64,000 nucleotides of DNA from Amycolatopsis rifamycinica. GTDB taxonomy: Bacteria > Actinomycetota > Actinomycetes > Mycobacteriales > Pseudonocardiaceae. The stretch's first letter is position 1. Each line of letters starts with the position of its first letter. The position numbers and the translations under genes are program-made. Where the stretch lies: assembly GCF_000695625.1 (NCBI RefSeq), contig NZ_JMQI01000043.1, positions 186,001 through 250,000 of the forward strand, read 5' to 3'. Below the pieces are notes generated by a model. That model was not told the origin of the DNA. It ran no database searches and saw only the letters and a list, made by a program, of their open reading frames with translations. Below, one piece after another: positions 22,544 through 30,624 of the stretch.

Positions 22544-24085
22544 TCAGGTGGTGATGGCGGACAGGTGGGCCCGCACGGTGGACACGCCGACGGCGGCGAC
22601 GTAGTGGTCGGGCCGCACCAGGGCGGTGAAGGGTTTGGGACGCCACAGCTTGCCCGGACCCGGGGGCGGAGGGGTGAAGTCCTCGGTGAGCGACCCGTCC
22701 GCGTGCAGCACCCGCAGCGTGAGCAGGTCGCGGTGGGACGCCAGCAGGGCACGGAGCTCCGGCGTGTCCTCGGTCCGGCTGACCAGCAGCGTGTACCGGT
22801 CGATGGGCATGACGGACCGCAGGGCGGAGACCGTGCCCTCGTACCGGACCGGCTCGTCCGGCAGCAGATGTCCACTGAGGACGGACGAGGGCCGGGTGCG
22901 CTTGTCGACCGGGCCCGCCACCGCGGCCCCGGCCGGGTAGTGGTTGGTCAGGCCGGCCAGCCACGGCGCGTAGTAGCGGTCGAACAGGCCGAGCCGCTCG
23001 GCGAGCCCCGCCGAGACGTCGCGCGCGGCGATCTGCCAGCGCTTCTTCAGCAGCCACGCCTTGGTCTGCGCCTCGGCCTGCTTGACGACCGCCGAGGCGA
23101 CGGACGCCCGTTCCACCCCGTAGCTGTCGAGCAGCCCCCGGCCGGCGTGCCCGCGGTGCACCAGCGCCAGCTTCCAGGCCAGGTTGTGCGCGTCGGTGAC
23201 CCCGGTGTTGAGGCCCTGCCCACCCGCCGGGCTGTGCACGTGCGCCGAGTCGCCGGCCAGGAACACCCGGCCCACGTGGAACTTCTCGGCGTGCCGGGCG
23301 TGGATGCTGAACGTCGTCAGCCAGTCGATGTCGTACAGCCGCAGGCCACCGGGCCCGCGCTTGTCCAGGAAGTCCTGCAGCACGGCCGGGGTCAGGTCCT
23401 CCGGGCGCATCCCGGGCGGCCCGGCGGTGAACACCCGGAACCGGCCGTTGTAGAGCGGGACGAGCACCATGACCCCGCGCGACGAGCAGTAGTAGTGCAC
23501 GGCGTCACGCTGCAGGTCGCCTTCGATGGAGCTGTCGGCCAGGATGAAGACGTTCTCGTACGTGCTGCCCTGGAACTCCAGGCCGATCTGCTTGCGCACC
23601 GTGCTGGTCGCGCCGTCGGTGCCCAGGACGTAGGAGAACCGCGCGAGCTCCTCGCGGCCGTCCGGCCCCGCCAGGGTGACCTCGACGCCGTCGCCGTCCT
23701 GGCGCAGGCCGGTGAGCGTGGTCGCCCACTCGGTGGTGCCGCCCGCGTCGGCCAGCGACTTGCGCAGCAGCGTCTCGACGTCGGGCTGGGTGATGACCGA
23801 CGGCCGGGTCCGCGGGCCGAAGCCGATCCGGCAGATCTGCTTGTTCTCGGAGTAGTAGCGGAAAGCGTCGATGGGCAGGCCGTAGGTCTCGATGTGCTCG
23901 CCGCCGCCCAGCAGCCGCAGCACCTCCAGGGTGCGCGGCCACACCATCAGGGCCTTGGTGAGCGGGCTGGGCTCGCTCGCCTTGTCGACGAGCCGCACCG
24001 GGATGTCGCGCCGGGCCAGCTCGGCCGCGGCGGTCAGCCCGACCGGGCCGCCGCCGACGATCAGGACCGGCAGTTCCTCTGCCAT
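22544..24085 (-). CDS. FAD-dependent aromatic-type monooxygenase
   Basis: A 513-aa group A flavoprotein monooxygenase. Seen: FAD Rossmann motif LIVGGGPVGLTAAAELARR at about residues 7-25, DG motif YVLGTDGATSTVRKQIG, and GD motif VFLAGDSAHVHSPAGGQGLN followed by GVTDAHNLAWKLA. A C-terminal thioredoxin-like domain (about 400-510) is present as in the PheA/TetX and rifampicin-hydroxylase types. Such enzymes hydroxylate or Baeyer-Villiger oxidise polyketide-like substrates. Within the operon it is probably a tailoring enzyme; a resistance role is the alternative. Confidence 0.92.
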   Translation of the reverse strand: MAEELPVLIVGGGPVGLTAAAELARRDIPVRLVDKASEPSPLTKALMVWPRTLEVLRLLGGGEHIETYGLPIDAFRYYSENKQICRIGFGPRTRPSVITQPDVETLLRKSLADAGGTTEWATTLTGLRQDGDGVEVTLAGPDGREELARFSYVLGTDGATSTVRKQIGLEFQGSTYENVFILADSSIEGDLQRDAVHYYCSSRGVMVLVPLYNGRFRVFTAGPPGMRPEDLTPAVLQDFLDKRGPGGLRLYDIDWLTTFSIHARHAEKFHVGRVFLAGDSAHVHSPAGGQGLNTGVTDAHNLAWKLALVHRGHAGRGLLDSYGVERASVASAVVKQAEAQTKAWLLKKRWQIAARDVSAGLAERLGLFDRYYAPWLAGLTNHYPAGAAVAGPVDKRTRPSSVLSGHLLPDEPVRYEGTVSALRSVMPIDRYTLLVSRTEDTPELRALLASHRDLLTLRVLHADGSLTEDFTPPPPGPGKLWRPKPFTALVRPDHYVAAVGVSTVRAHLSAITT

Positions 24086-24100
24086 GGTTCGCTCCTCGGG

Positions 24101-25645
24101 TCAGGGGGTCACGGGGGCCAGTTCGTCCACAGTGGACGTACGGTCGCGCAGCATCCACACGATGGCGGGCGCGCCGAGCGCGCAGACCGCGGCCAGCAGC
24201 CACAGCACGGTGTGGAACGCCGTGGTGTAGGAGCCGGACACGAAGTCGGTGAAGGCCGCGCGCTGGCCGGCGGGCAGGGCCGTGGCCAGCTCGGCGATCT
24301 GCCCCTGTGCGGCCTTGTTGGCGACGGTGCCGGCGTCACCCGCGGCCGCGTACCGGCCGGGATCGCCGGTCAGCCCACCGCGGGTCAGGGTCACCAGCAG
24401 GGAACCCATCCCGGCGATGGCGACGGCCTCGCCGGTCAGCCGCATGGTGTTGAACATCCCGGCGGCCATGCCGGCACGGGACGCGGGCACGGTGCTGACC
24501 GCGGCGCCGTCCAGCAGGCCGAACGAGATGCCGACGCCGGTGCCGATCACCAGCAGCGGGCCGAGCAGCGTGCCGACGCCCGACGTCCGGTCGATCGTGG
24601 TCAGCCACGCGGCCCCGCCGGCGACCAGCAGCAGGCTGGCGCCGAGCAGCACGCGCGGCGGCACGGTCTTGCTCACCGTGCCGGCCACCACCGGGAACAC
24701 CAGCACCGGCACGGTCAGCAGCAGCATGGTCAACCCGGCCCGCTGCGCGCTCATCCCGGTGATGCCGATGAAGAACGACGGGAGGAACACGAGCAGGCAG
24801 ACGAACCCGAAGGCCAGCAGCACCGGCATCAGGCAGACCGCGACGAACCGGGGCTGCCGGAACAGGCTCAGGTCGAACATCGGCCGCTCCTGGCGGCTTT
24901 CGGCGACCACGAACGCGATCAGCAGCACCACGCAGGCGGCGTAGAGCGCCAGCACGGTGGGCGCGGCCCAGCCCAGCTGCGGTCCTTCGACCAGGGCCAG
25001 GGTCAGCGCGAACAGGCTGCCGCTGAACGTCGTGGTGCCGAGCCAGTCGACGCCGGTGGCGTCCGGGTTGCGCGATTCGGCGAGCTTCGGCAGCGCGAGC
25101 GCGACGGCGGCGGCGATGAGCGCGTGCGTGAAGAACACCGCACGCCAGCCCCACAGGTCGACCAGGATCCCGGACGTCGACGGGCCCAGCGCCAGGCCGA
25201 GGCCGAACGACGAGCCGAGCCAGCCGAACGCCTTCATCCGGGCGGGGCCGTCGAACGCCTGCGCCAGCATCGCGGACGCGGCGGTGAGCACCATGGCGGC
25301 CGCGATGCCCGCGGCGCCGCGCAGGACGTCCAGCACGACGATGTCCGAGACGGCGCCGGCCGCCGCGGTGCAGGCGACGAACCCGGCCAGCCCGATGCCG
25401 AACATCCGCTTGCGGCCCAGCAGGTCCGCGAGCGCGCCGGTGGCGAGCATGACGCTGGCGAAGGTCAGGTTGTAGGCGTTGACGATCCACTGGACGCTGA
25501 CCAGCGAGACGCCGAGGTCGGTGCCGATGTCCGGCAGCGCGATCGACGTCCCGGTCAGCGACGCGGGCAGCAGTCCACAAGCGACACAGACGGCGACGAG
25601 CGTGATCGCCGGACTGGCCCGCCGCGCGGACACGGAGGTTGACAC
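24101..25645 (-). CDS. MFS drug-efflux transporter, 14-TM DHA2 type
   Basis: A 514-aa membrane protein with 14 hydrophobic helices. Family motifs: TSIALPDIGTDLGVSLVSVQWIVNAYNLTFASVMLATGALADLLGRKRMFGIG at the start (motif A in the loop between helices 2 and 3) and GLALGPSTSGILVD in helix 5 (motif C of exporters). Transport of the cluster product out of the cell is the natural inference. The start is a GTG at 25645 after AAGGAG, one base from the stop of the upstream MDR gene. Confidence 0.93.
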   Translation of the reverse strand: MSTSVSARRASPAITLVAVCVACGLLPASLTGTSIALPDIGTDLGVSLVSVQWIVNAYNLTFASVMLATGALADLLGRKRMFGIGLAGFVACTAAAGAVSDIVVLDVLRGAAGIAAAMVLTAASAMLAQAFDGPARMKAFGWLGSSFGLGLALGPSTSGILVDLWGWRAVFFTHALIAAAVALALPKLAESRNPDATGVDWLGTTTFSGSLFALTLALVEGPQLGWAAPTVLALYAACVVLLIAFVVAESRQERPMFDLSLFRQPRFVAVCLMPVLLAFGFVCLLVFLPSFFIGITGMSAQRAGLTMLLLTVPVLVFPVVAGTVSKTVPPRVLLGASLLLVAGGAAWLTTIDRTSGVGTLLGPLLVIGTGVGISFGLLDGAAVSTVPASRAGMAAGMFNTMRLTGEAVAIAGMGSLLVTLTRGGLTGDPGRYAAAGDAGTVANKAAQGQIAELATALPAGQRAAFTDFVSGSYTTAFHTVLWLLAAVCALGAPAIVWMLRDRTSTVDELAPVTP

Positions 25646-25646
25646 G

Positions 25647-26603
25647 TCAGAACTCCTTCTCGGGTTCGGTGACCTGCAGGACGATCTTTCCGGTGGTGCG
25701 CCCGGTTTCCCCGAGCTCGTGCGCCTTGACGGCGTCGGACAGCGGCAGCACGTGGTCGAGGTGCACGCGCAGCTCGCCCCGGTCCACCAGACGGGCCAGC
25801 TCGGTCAGCCCGGCGCCGTCGGGCTCGACGAGGAACGGGCTGACGCGCACGCCGCGCTCGGCGGCGGCCGCGGTGACCTCGGCGCTGACCTGGCCGATGG
25901 TGAGGATCAGCAACCCGCCCGGCCGGAGCGTGTCGAGCAGGCCGAGCGTGTGGTCGCCGCCGAGCAGGTCGAGCACGACGTCCTGGTCGCGCACGGCCGC
26001 ACGGACCTCGACGGCGGTGTAGTCGACGGCCTCGTCGACGCCGACCGAGGCCAGGAACTCGTGCTTCGCCGCAGTGGCCGTGCCGGTGACGACCGCGCCG
26101 CGCGCGTGCGCGATCTGCGCGGCCAGGTGGCCGACCCCGCCCGCGGCGGCGGTGACCAGCACCCGGTCGCCCGCCTTGACGCCGGCCACGTCGACCAGCG
26201 TCTGCCAGGCGGTCAGGCCGGCCATCGGCAGGCCGGCGGCCTCGGTGAAGCTCAGCCCCGCGGGCTTGTGCGCGAACTGCCGGGCGGGTGCGGTGACGTA
26301 CTCGCCGTAGCCCCCGGCTTCGCGCGGGAACCAGAGCAGCCCGAAGACCTCGTCACCGGGGGCGAACCGGGTCACGCGCGGACCGGCTTCGACGACGCCG
26401 GCGACGTCCCAGCCCTGCACGAACGGGTGCGCGCCGAGCGCGCCGGTGGGGAAGATCCCGCCGCGGATCTTCCAGTCCACCGGGTTGACGCCGGCGGCGT
26501 GCACCCGCACCAGCACCTCGGTCGGGACGGGAGCCGGTTTGTCCATATCGGACAGGACGAGCACGTCCGGCTCGCCGGCGGCGGTGGTCTGCACGACCTT
26601 CAT
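25647..26603 (-). CDS. NADPH-dependent quinone oxidoreductase-like MDR protein
   Basis: A 318-aa medium-chain reductase without the catalytic zinc ligands. Seen: VRVHAAGVNPVDWKIRGG near residue 40, VTAAAGGVGHLAAQIAHARGA (AAxGxxG NADPH site) near 145-165, and DLLGG at the following strand. These enzymes reduce quinones or enoyl-thioesters. In a cluster with KAS III and ACP it might act as an enoyl reductase on the acyl chain or as a tailoring reductase. The ATG at 26603 has an AGGAGG box 10 bases upstream. It lies 7 bp after the HAD gene. Confidence 0.9.
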   Translation of the reverse strand: MKVVQTTAAGEPDVLVLSDMDKPAPVPTEVLVRVHAAGVNPVDWKIRGGIFPTGALGAHPFVQGWDVAGVVEAGPRVTRFAPGDEVFGLLWFPREAGGYGEYVTAPARQFAHKPAGLSFTEAAGLPMAGLTAWQTLVDVAGVKAGDRVLVTAAAGGVGHLAAQIAHARGAVVTGTATAAKHEFLASVGVDEAVDYTAVEVRAAVRDQDVVLDLLGGDHTLGLLDTLRPGGLLILTIGQVSAEVTAAAAERGVRVSPFLVEPDGAGLTELARLVDRGELRVHLDHVLPLSDAVKAHELGETGRTTGKIVLQVTEPEKEF

Positions 26604-26610
26604 GAGTGGT

Positions 26611-27378
26611 CTACCTCCTGGAGAGTGCGGGAACGCCGAAGAGCGGCTGTGACATTCGGTGCTTCGCCCTGGTGCCGGGGGCCTCGCCACCCGGACCCCC
26701 GAAGAGCGGGCGGTCGGCGATCGGCAACGACGGGATCCGCCGCCAGCCCAGCCGCCGGGCCCGCTCGGCCAGCACCGGGTCGTCGCCGACGACGACCGGG
26801 CAGCCGGTGAGCTCGAGCACCGCCAGGTCGGAGGCGTCGTCGCCGTAGGAAAAGCAGTCCGCCGGGTCGATCCCGTGCCCGGCGGCGATCGCCGCGGCGG
26901 CCTCGGCCTTGCGCGGGCCGACCATCGGGTCGGCCACGCGCCCGGTGTAGCGGCCGTCGTGGATTTCGGGCTCGGTGCACACCACGACGTCCGCGCCGGT
27001 GAGCCGGGCGATCGGGCCGAGGCACGGCGCGAACGAGCCGGACAGCAGCACGACCAGGTCGCCGCCGGCCGAGTGCGCGCGCAGCATCGTGAGCACGCGC
27101 GGGTCGAACAGCCCGCCGAACGACCGTTCGAGCTCGAACCAGCGCCGGCCGCCGGTGACCAGGTCGGCCACCGACCGGCCGGCGAACGCCCCGAAGAACG
27201 CCCGGTTGGCCTCGACGCGGGACGCGCCCGCCGCCTTCAGCCGGTCCAGCTCCGCCATGAAGTCCACGTAGGACTCCGGCTCACCGCGCACCGCGCAGTC
27301 GTAGGCGAGGAACCGGAACAGGCTCGTGACGGTCAGGAGCGTCCCGTCGACGTCGAAGAACGCCAGCCGGTGGTTCAT
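26611..27378 (-). CDS. HAD-IB family phosphatase
   Basis: A 255-aa haloacid-dehalogenase superfamily phosphatase. Motif I AFFDVDGTLL (Asp 9 and 11), motif II VVLLSGSF, motif III Lys in GPRKAEAAAA, and motif IV SYGDDASDLAVL are all present, with the helical IB cap between. Relatives remove phosphate from phosphoserine, lysophospholipids or sugar phosphates. The gene overlaps the ACP stop by ATGA. In an AvrD-type pathway it could remove the phosphate carried over from a sugar-phosphate substrate; this is inference. Confidence 0.9.
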   Translation of the reverse strand: MNHRLAFFDVDGTLLTVTSLFRFLAYDCAVRGEPESYVDFMAELDRLKAAGASRVEANRAFFGAFAGRSVADLVTGGRRWFELERSFGGLFDPRVLTMLRAHSAGGDLVVLLSGSFAPCLGPIARLTGADVVVCTEPEIHDGRYTGRVADPMVGPRKAEAAAAIAAGHGIDPADCFSYGDDASDLAVLELTGCPVVVGDDPVLAERARRLGWRRIPSLPIADRPLFGGPGGEAPGTRAKHRMSQPLFGVPALSRR

Positions 27379-27620
27379 CGAACCGCAGCGGTCTTCTCGT
27401 CGAGGTAAGCGAGCGCCTCGCCGACGGTCAGTTCGTGGTGCAGGTCGCCTTCCGGCACGACCGCGCCGTACTCGCGCTGCACCCAGAGCGCGATCTCCAT
27501 CAGGTGCAGCGAATCCAGGCCGATCTCCTCGAGCGTGCGGTGGGCGGCCAGCTCCTCGACCGGCAGTTCGGCCTTGTCGGCCAGCAGCTGGATGACACGG
27601 GCGTTGACGGTGGTTTCCAC
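27375..27620 (-). CDS. acyl carrier protein
   Basis: An 81-aa carrier protein. The phosphopantetheine site is IGLDSLHLMEIALWV (Ser 37), followed by VPEGDLHHELTVGEALAYL helix 4. It carries the acyl chain for the KAS III upstream. It is separate from the primary-metabolism ACP by its position inside this operon. It overlaps the HAD gene by four bases and starts 22 bp after the KAS III stop. Confidence 0.93.
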   Translation of the reverse strand: METTVNARVIQLLADKAELPVEELAAHRTLEEIGLDSLHLMEIALWVQREYGAVVPEGDLHHELTVGEALAYLDEKTAAVR

Positions 27621-27642
27621 GGGTTCCTCCGGTATCGGTGGG

Positions 27643-28638
27643 TCAGGACAGGTCGGGCCACTCGAGCGTCACCGCGCCCCAGCTGGCACCACCGCCGAAC
27701 GCGGTGAGCAGGACGCGGTCGCCCGCGGTGAGCAGCCCGGAGCTCGCGGCGTCGTCCAGCGCGAGCGGGATGGACGCGGCGGCGGTGTTGCCGTACTTGT
27801 CGACGTCGACGAAGGCGCGTTCGGCGGGCAGGCCGAGCTCTTCGGCGACCGCGCGCAGGATGCGGACGTTCGCCTGGTGCCCGACCAGCCGGTCGACGTC
27901 GCCGGGCTTCCAGCCGGTGCGGGCCAGCGCCGCCCGCGACGAGGACGCCATCCGCAGCACGGCGTTGGTGAACACCGTGCGGCCCCGCATCTTCATGAAG
28001 TACTCGGCCGGGTCGGCCGACGTCCGCCGCCGCGAGCCGCCGGCCGGCACGATGATCAGGTCGGCCAGTGCGCCGTCGCTGCCGAGGTCGAAGCCCAGCA
28101 ACGCGCCGCGCTGGGCCGCGTCGCCTGCCTCCAGGACCACCGCGCCGGCACCGTCGCCGAAGATCGGCGCGGTGGTGCGGTCGGCCGGGTCGATGATCGT
28201 GGTGAACGCCTCGGCCGCGACCACCAGTACCCGGTCCGCGGTGCCGAGCGCGATCAGCCCGGCCGCCGTGGCCAGCGCGTACAGGAAGCCCGAGCACACC
28301 GCGGCGACGTCGTAGGCGGGGATCGTGCCCAGCCCGAGCCGGTCGGCCACCGCCGGTCCCGTCGCCGGGCACGTGTGGTCCGGGGTCGTGGTGGCCAGCA
28401 CCAGCGCGTCCACCGCGTCGACCCCGGCCGACTTCAGCGCCCGCCGTCCGGCCTCGGTGGCCAGGTCGCCGGTCGCCGTGCCGGGCTCGACGACGCGGCG
28501 CTCCCGGATCCCGGTCCGCGACCGGATCCACTCGTCGGAGGTGTCCATCCGGGACGCCAGCATCGCGTTGGTGACCACCTGGTCCGGCACGGTCGAGCCG
28601 AGCCCGGTCAGCACGGCCGCGCGAGTCGTGGCGCTCAC
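27643..28638 (-). CDS. beta-ketoacyl-ACP synthase III family protein (FabH-like)
   Basis: A 331-aa thiolase-fold enzyme. The catalytic triad is complete: Cys 115 in DVAAVCSGFLYAL, His in LVGHQANVRILRAV and Asn in DKYGNTAAASIPLAL; GFGGGASWG-like glycine loop near the end (LTAFGGGASWGAVTLEW). The N-terminus has TSDEWIRSRTGIRERR as in FabH. It condenses an acyl-CoA with malonyl-ACP to a beta-ketoacyl-ACP, the substrate class used by AfsA and AvrD. The start is a GTG at 28638 overlapping the stop of the ATPase gene (GTGA). The partner ACP follows directly. Confidence 0.93.
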   Translation of the reverse strand: MSATTRAAVLTGLGSTVPDQVVTNAMLASRMDTSDEWIRSRTGIRERRVVEPGTATGDLATEAGRRALKSAGVDAVDALVLATTTPDHTCPATGPAVADRLGLGTIPAYDVAAVCSGFLYALATAAGLIALGTADRVLVVAAEAFTTIIDPADRTTAPIFGDGAGAVVLEAGDAAQRGALLGFDLGSDGALADLIIVPAGGSRRRTSADPAEYFMKMRGRTVFTNAVLRMASSSRAALARTGWKPGDVDRLVGHQANVRILRAVAEELGLPAERAFVDVDKYGNTAAASIPLALDDAASSGLLTAGDRVLLTAFGGGASWGAVTLEWPDLS

Positions 28639-29354
28639 GACGCCGCGGTGACGGCCCAGGCGCGGTCGGACTCGATCGTCATGTCGACCGCGCGATACTC
28701 CTCCTGGGCCCGTCCGATGGCCTCGTCGACCGTCATCACCGGCGCGAAGCCGAACAGGTCGACGATCTGGTTCAGCCGCTCCGGCAGCGTGCCGCCGACG
28801 ACGTGCCGCGGGATGCCCAGCTCGTCGATCGCCGCCGCGATGCCCTCGTCGGCCAGCCGGCGGAACCGCTCGTTCACCGGCCGGTGGCCGTCCTTGGCCA
28901 GCTCCAGCTCGTTGGGCAGGTGCACGAACGCGTCGTAGGTCTGCTTGACGTGGTCCTTGATCGCCTTGCCGAGCTCGCCCATGACCTCGTCGAAGAAGGC
29001 CATCTCGGGCGTCCGCTCGACGGCCTCGACGTCGGACAGGTGCACCGAGTCGTTCGGGTTGATGCCGACGATCACCCGCACGGCGCCGTAGAGCCATTCC
29101 TGCAGCGACGAGCCGTCGGAGACGAAGCCCTTGGTCAGGTGGCTCTCGTGCACGCAGCGCTCGACGTGCCGGCGCACGATGAGCTGGATCAGCTCGGCCC
29201 CGGTGCACTGTTCGAGGGTCTTGCCCGGCACGGCGACCGGCAGCAGCTCCCGCATCGTGCGGGCGCGGGTGCGCGGGATGTCGACGTAGTGCGCGAGCGC
29301 GTACGAGGTGAGGGTCTTGCCGGACGAATAGGTGCCGGAAATGGCCAGTTTCAT
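28635..29354 (-). CDS. AAA/P-loop ATPase, nucleotide-kinase-like
   Basis: A 239-aa P-loop protein. Walker A is ISGTYSSGKTLTSYALAHYV near residues 5-24; the rest resembles the small kinase-like AAA_28 (NadR/Ttd14-type) domain, with VSDGSSLQEWLYGAVRVIVG and DAFVHLPNELELAKDGHRPVNERFRRLADE. Such proteins phosphorylate small molecules or bind nucleoside triphosphates. Its place, between the AvrD and KAS III genes with a four-base overlap, implies a role in the pathway, perhaps as a sugar or nucleoside kinase. I cannot name the substrate. Confidence 0.8.
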   Translation of the reverse strand: MKLAISGTYSSGKTLTSYALAHYVDIPRTRARTMRELLPVAVPGKTLEQCTGAELIQLIVRRHVERCVHESHLTKGFVSDGSSLQEWLYGAVRVIVGINPNDSVHLSDVEAVERTPEMAFFDEVMGELGKAIKDHVKQTYDAFVHLPNELELAKDGHRPVNERFRRLADEGIAAAIDELGIPRHVVGGTLPERLNQIVDLFGFAPVMTVDEAIGRAQEEYRAVDMTIESDRAWAVTAAS

Positions 29355-29366
29355 CGGATCTCCTGT

Positions 29367-30350
29367 TCAGCTGCCGTGCGGCAGCGCGTGGGTGACGGCG
29401 CAGGTGAAAGCGACCCCGCCGAGTTCGGTGTGGATGTCCGCGGTGCGCCAGACGCCGTCGTTCATCTCGACGAGCCGGGCGTTCTCCAGCCGGGTGTGCA
29501 GCCGCAGCCCCGGCCGGAACGTCCGGTGTGGACTGTCGGTGGTCAGCGTGGTGCTGCGCATCCAGAGCGTGTTGCTGTCCCGGCGGTGCATGCCGTCGAG
29601 CTCGTAGAGCAGGATCTGGGCCAGCTGCAGGCCGGTGGCGAAGGCGTCGACCATCGTCGGGGCCGGGCCGTAGGCGGCCTCGGCGCCCTGGGTGGCCCCC
29701 GCGTCGGTCAGGTCGACGCGCGCGTTCGCGGACAGCCCGTCCAGCGCCAGCTCGCCGATGCGGTGGTCACCCCGGGTGAATCCCGTTCCGTAGTACCGGT
29801 TCTTGGCCGGGCCGAGCAGCGCGTCGACGCCCGGCAGCAGGCTGTGCCCCGGGTGCGCCGGGCCGCCGGCGTGCTCGACTTCGCAGCGCACCCGCATCGC
29901 GCCGACCTGGGCGTCCACCACGGACACCGCGGGCAGCACCGTGCCCGTGCCGGTCCCGGTCAGCCGTCCGGCCAGCGGCAGCTCGGTCAGGTCCTCCTCC
30001 GGGCGCTGGCCGGCGCGGATCCGGACCTTGCGGATCCACAGCGCGCGGTGCGCGGCGGCATCGAGGCGGAACGTCCGCACCACGCACACTTCCGCGAGCT
30101 GGACACCGAGCAGGATCGCGTCGATCGTGCTCAGGTGCGGCCGCAGGTCGGCGCCGGTCAGCTTCTTCGACCAGTCGGCGGGGTAGGACAGCCCGACGTG
30201 CGTGGTGACGGCCGTGTCGTGCGTGCTCCGCACGTCGGCCACCACGGGCCCGAAGGTGTAGCCGACGCGCCGGTAGCCGGCCGAGAAGAACCGCTTGGCG
30301 CCGGGGCCCAGGTAGTCGTCGACGGTTTCGCGCAGCGCGATTTCAGTCAT
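29367..30350 (-). CDS. AvrD family protein (syringolide-synthesis-like)
   Basis: A 327-aa protein that I recognise as AvrD family from the opening DDYLGPGAKRFFSAGYRRV. AvrD of Pseudomonas syringae is needed to make syringolides from a beta-ketoacyl chain and a pentulose. Two internal halves repeat: LGPGAKRFFSAGYRR with TIDAILLGVQLAE and RALWIRKVRI (residues 14-111), then LGPAKNRYYGTGFTR with MVDAFATGLQLAQ and NTLWMRSTTL (residues 179-275). A duplicated hotdog-like fold is therefore likely, as in AfsA. No signal peptide or membrane segment. First gene of the nine-gene operon; KAS III, ACP and phosphatase follow. The family call is by eye. Confidence 0.82.
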   Translation of the reverse strand: MTEIALRETVDDYLGPGAKRFFSAGYRRVGYTFGPVVADVRSTHDTAVTTHVGLSYPADWSKKLTGADLRPHLSTIDAILLGVQLAEVCVVRTFRLDAAAHRALWIRKVRIRAGQRPEEDLTELPLAGRLTGTGTGTVLPAVSVVDAQVGAMRVRCEVEHAGGPAHPGHSLLPGVDALLGPAKNRYYGTGFTRGDHRIGELALDGLSANARVDLTDAGATQGAEAAYGPAPTMVDAFATGLQLAQILLYELDGMHRRDSNTLWMRSTTLTTDSPHRTFRPGLRLHTRLENARLVEMNDGVWRTADIHTELGGVAFTCAVTHALPHGS

Positions 30351-30440
30351 GGATACGTCCGATCGAAAAGAGTGTGGCGAAAGAAAAGGATCAGCGTGGC
30401 CGGAGGGGGAGAACCGACATCAACGGCGGCTGGATGCCGG

Positions 30441-30467
30441 AAACCTAACACGGCAGGCCGCCGGTTT
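30441..30467. promoter_or_regulatory. AAACC...GGTTT inverted repeat upstream of the AvrD gene
   Basis: AAACC (30441-30445) and GGTTT (30463-30467) separated by 17 bp, about 90 bp upstream of the AvrD start and within the 274-bp divergent region with the thioesterase. The half-site and size recall gamma-butyrolactone receptor sites, but the match is weak. The rest of this region holds no gene. Confidence 0.35.
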
Positions 30468-30624
30468 GCCTGCGTCGCTTGGTACGCACAAGGGTATGCG
30501 GGTACTGCCACCACCACTGTGATGTGGCCGACAGGAACCGGCGGTCCCGCCGGGGAACCGGCTTAGCCTGAAAAGCGTCGCAGCGGTCGATGAATGGGTT
30601 TCACAAAAGTTTCCCGGAGGTCAC

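Noticed and set aside
22565..25642. Very long open frame (over 1000 codons) on the plus strand opposite the monooxygenase and MFS genes
   Set aside because: It is the antisense shadow of high-GC codons: the translation is low-complexity Arg/Gly/His/Gln with no motifs, while the minus-strand frames encode clear families.
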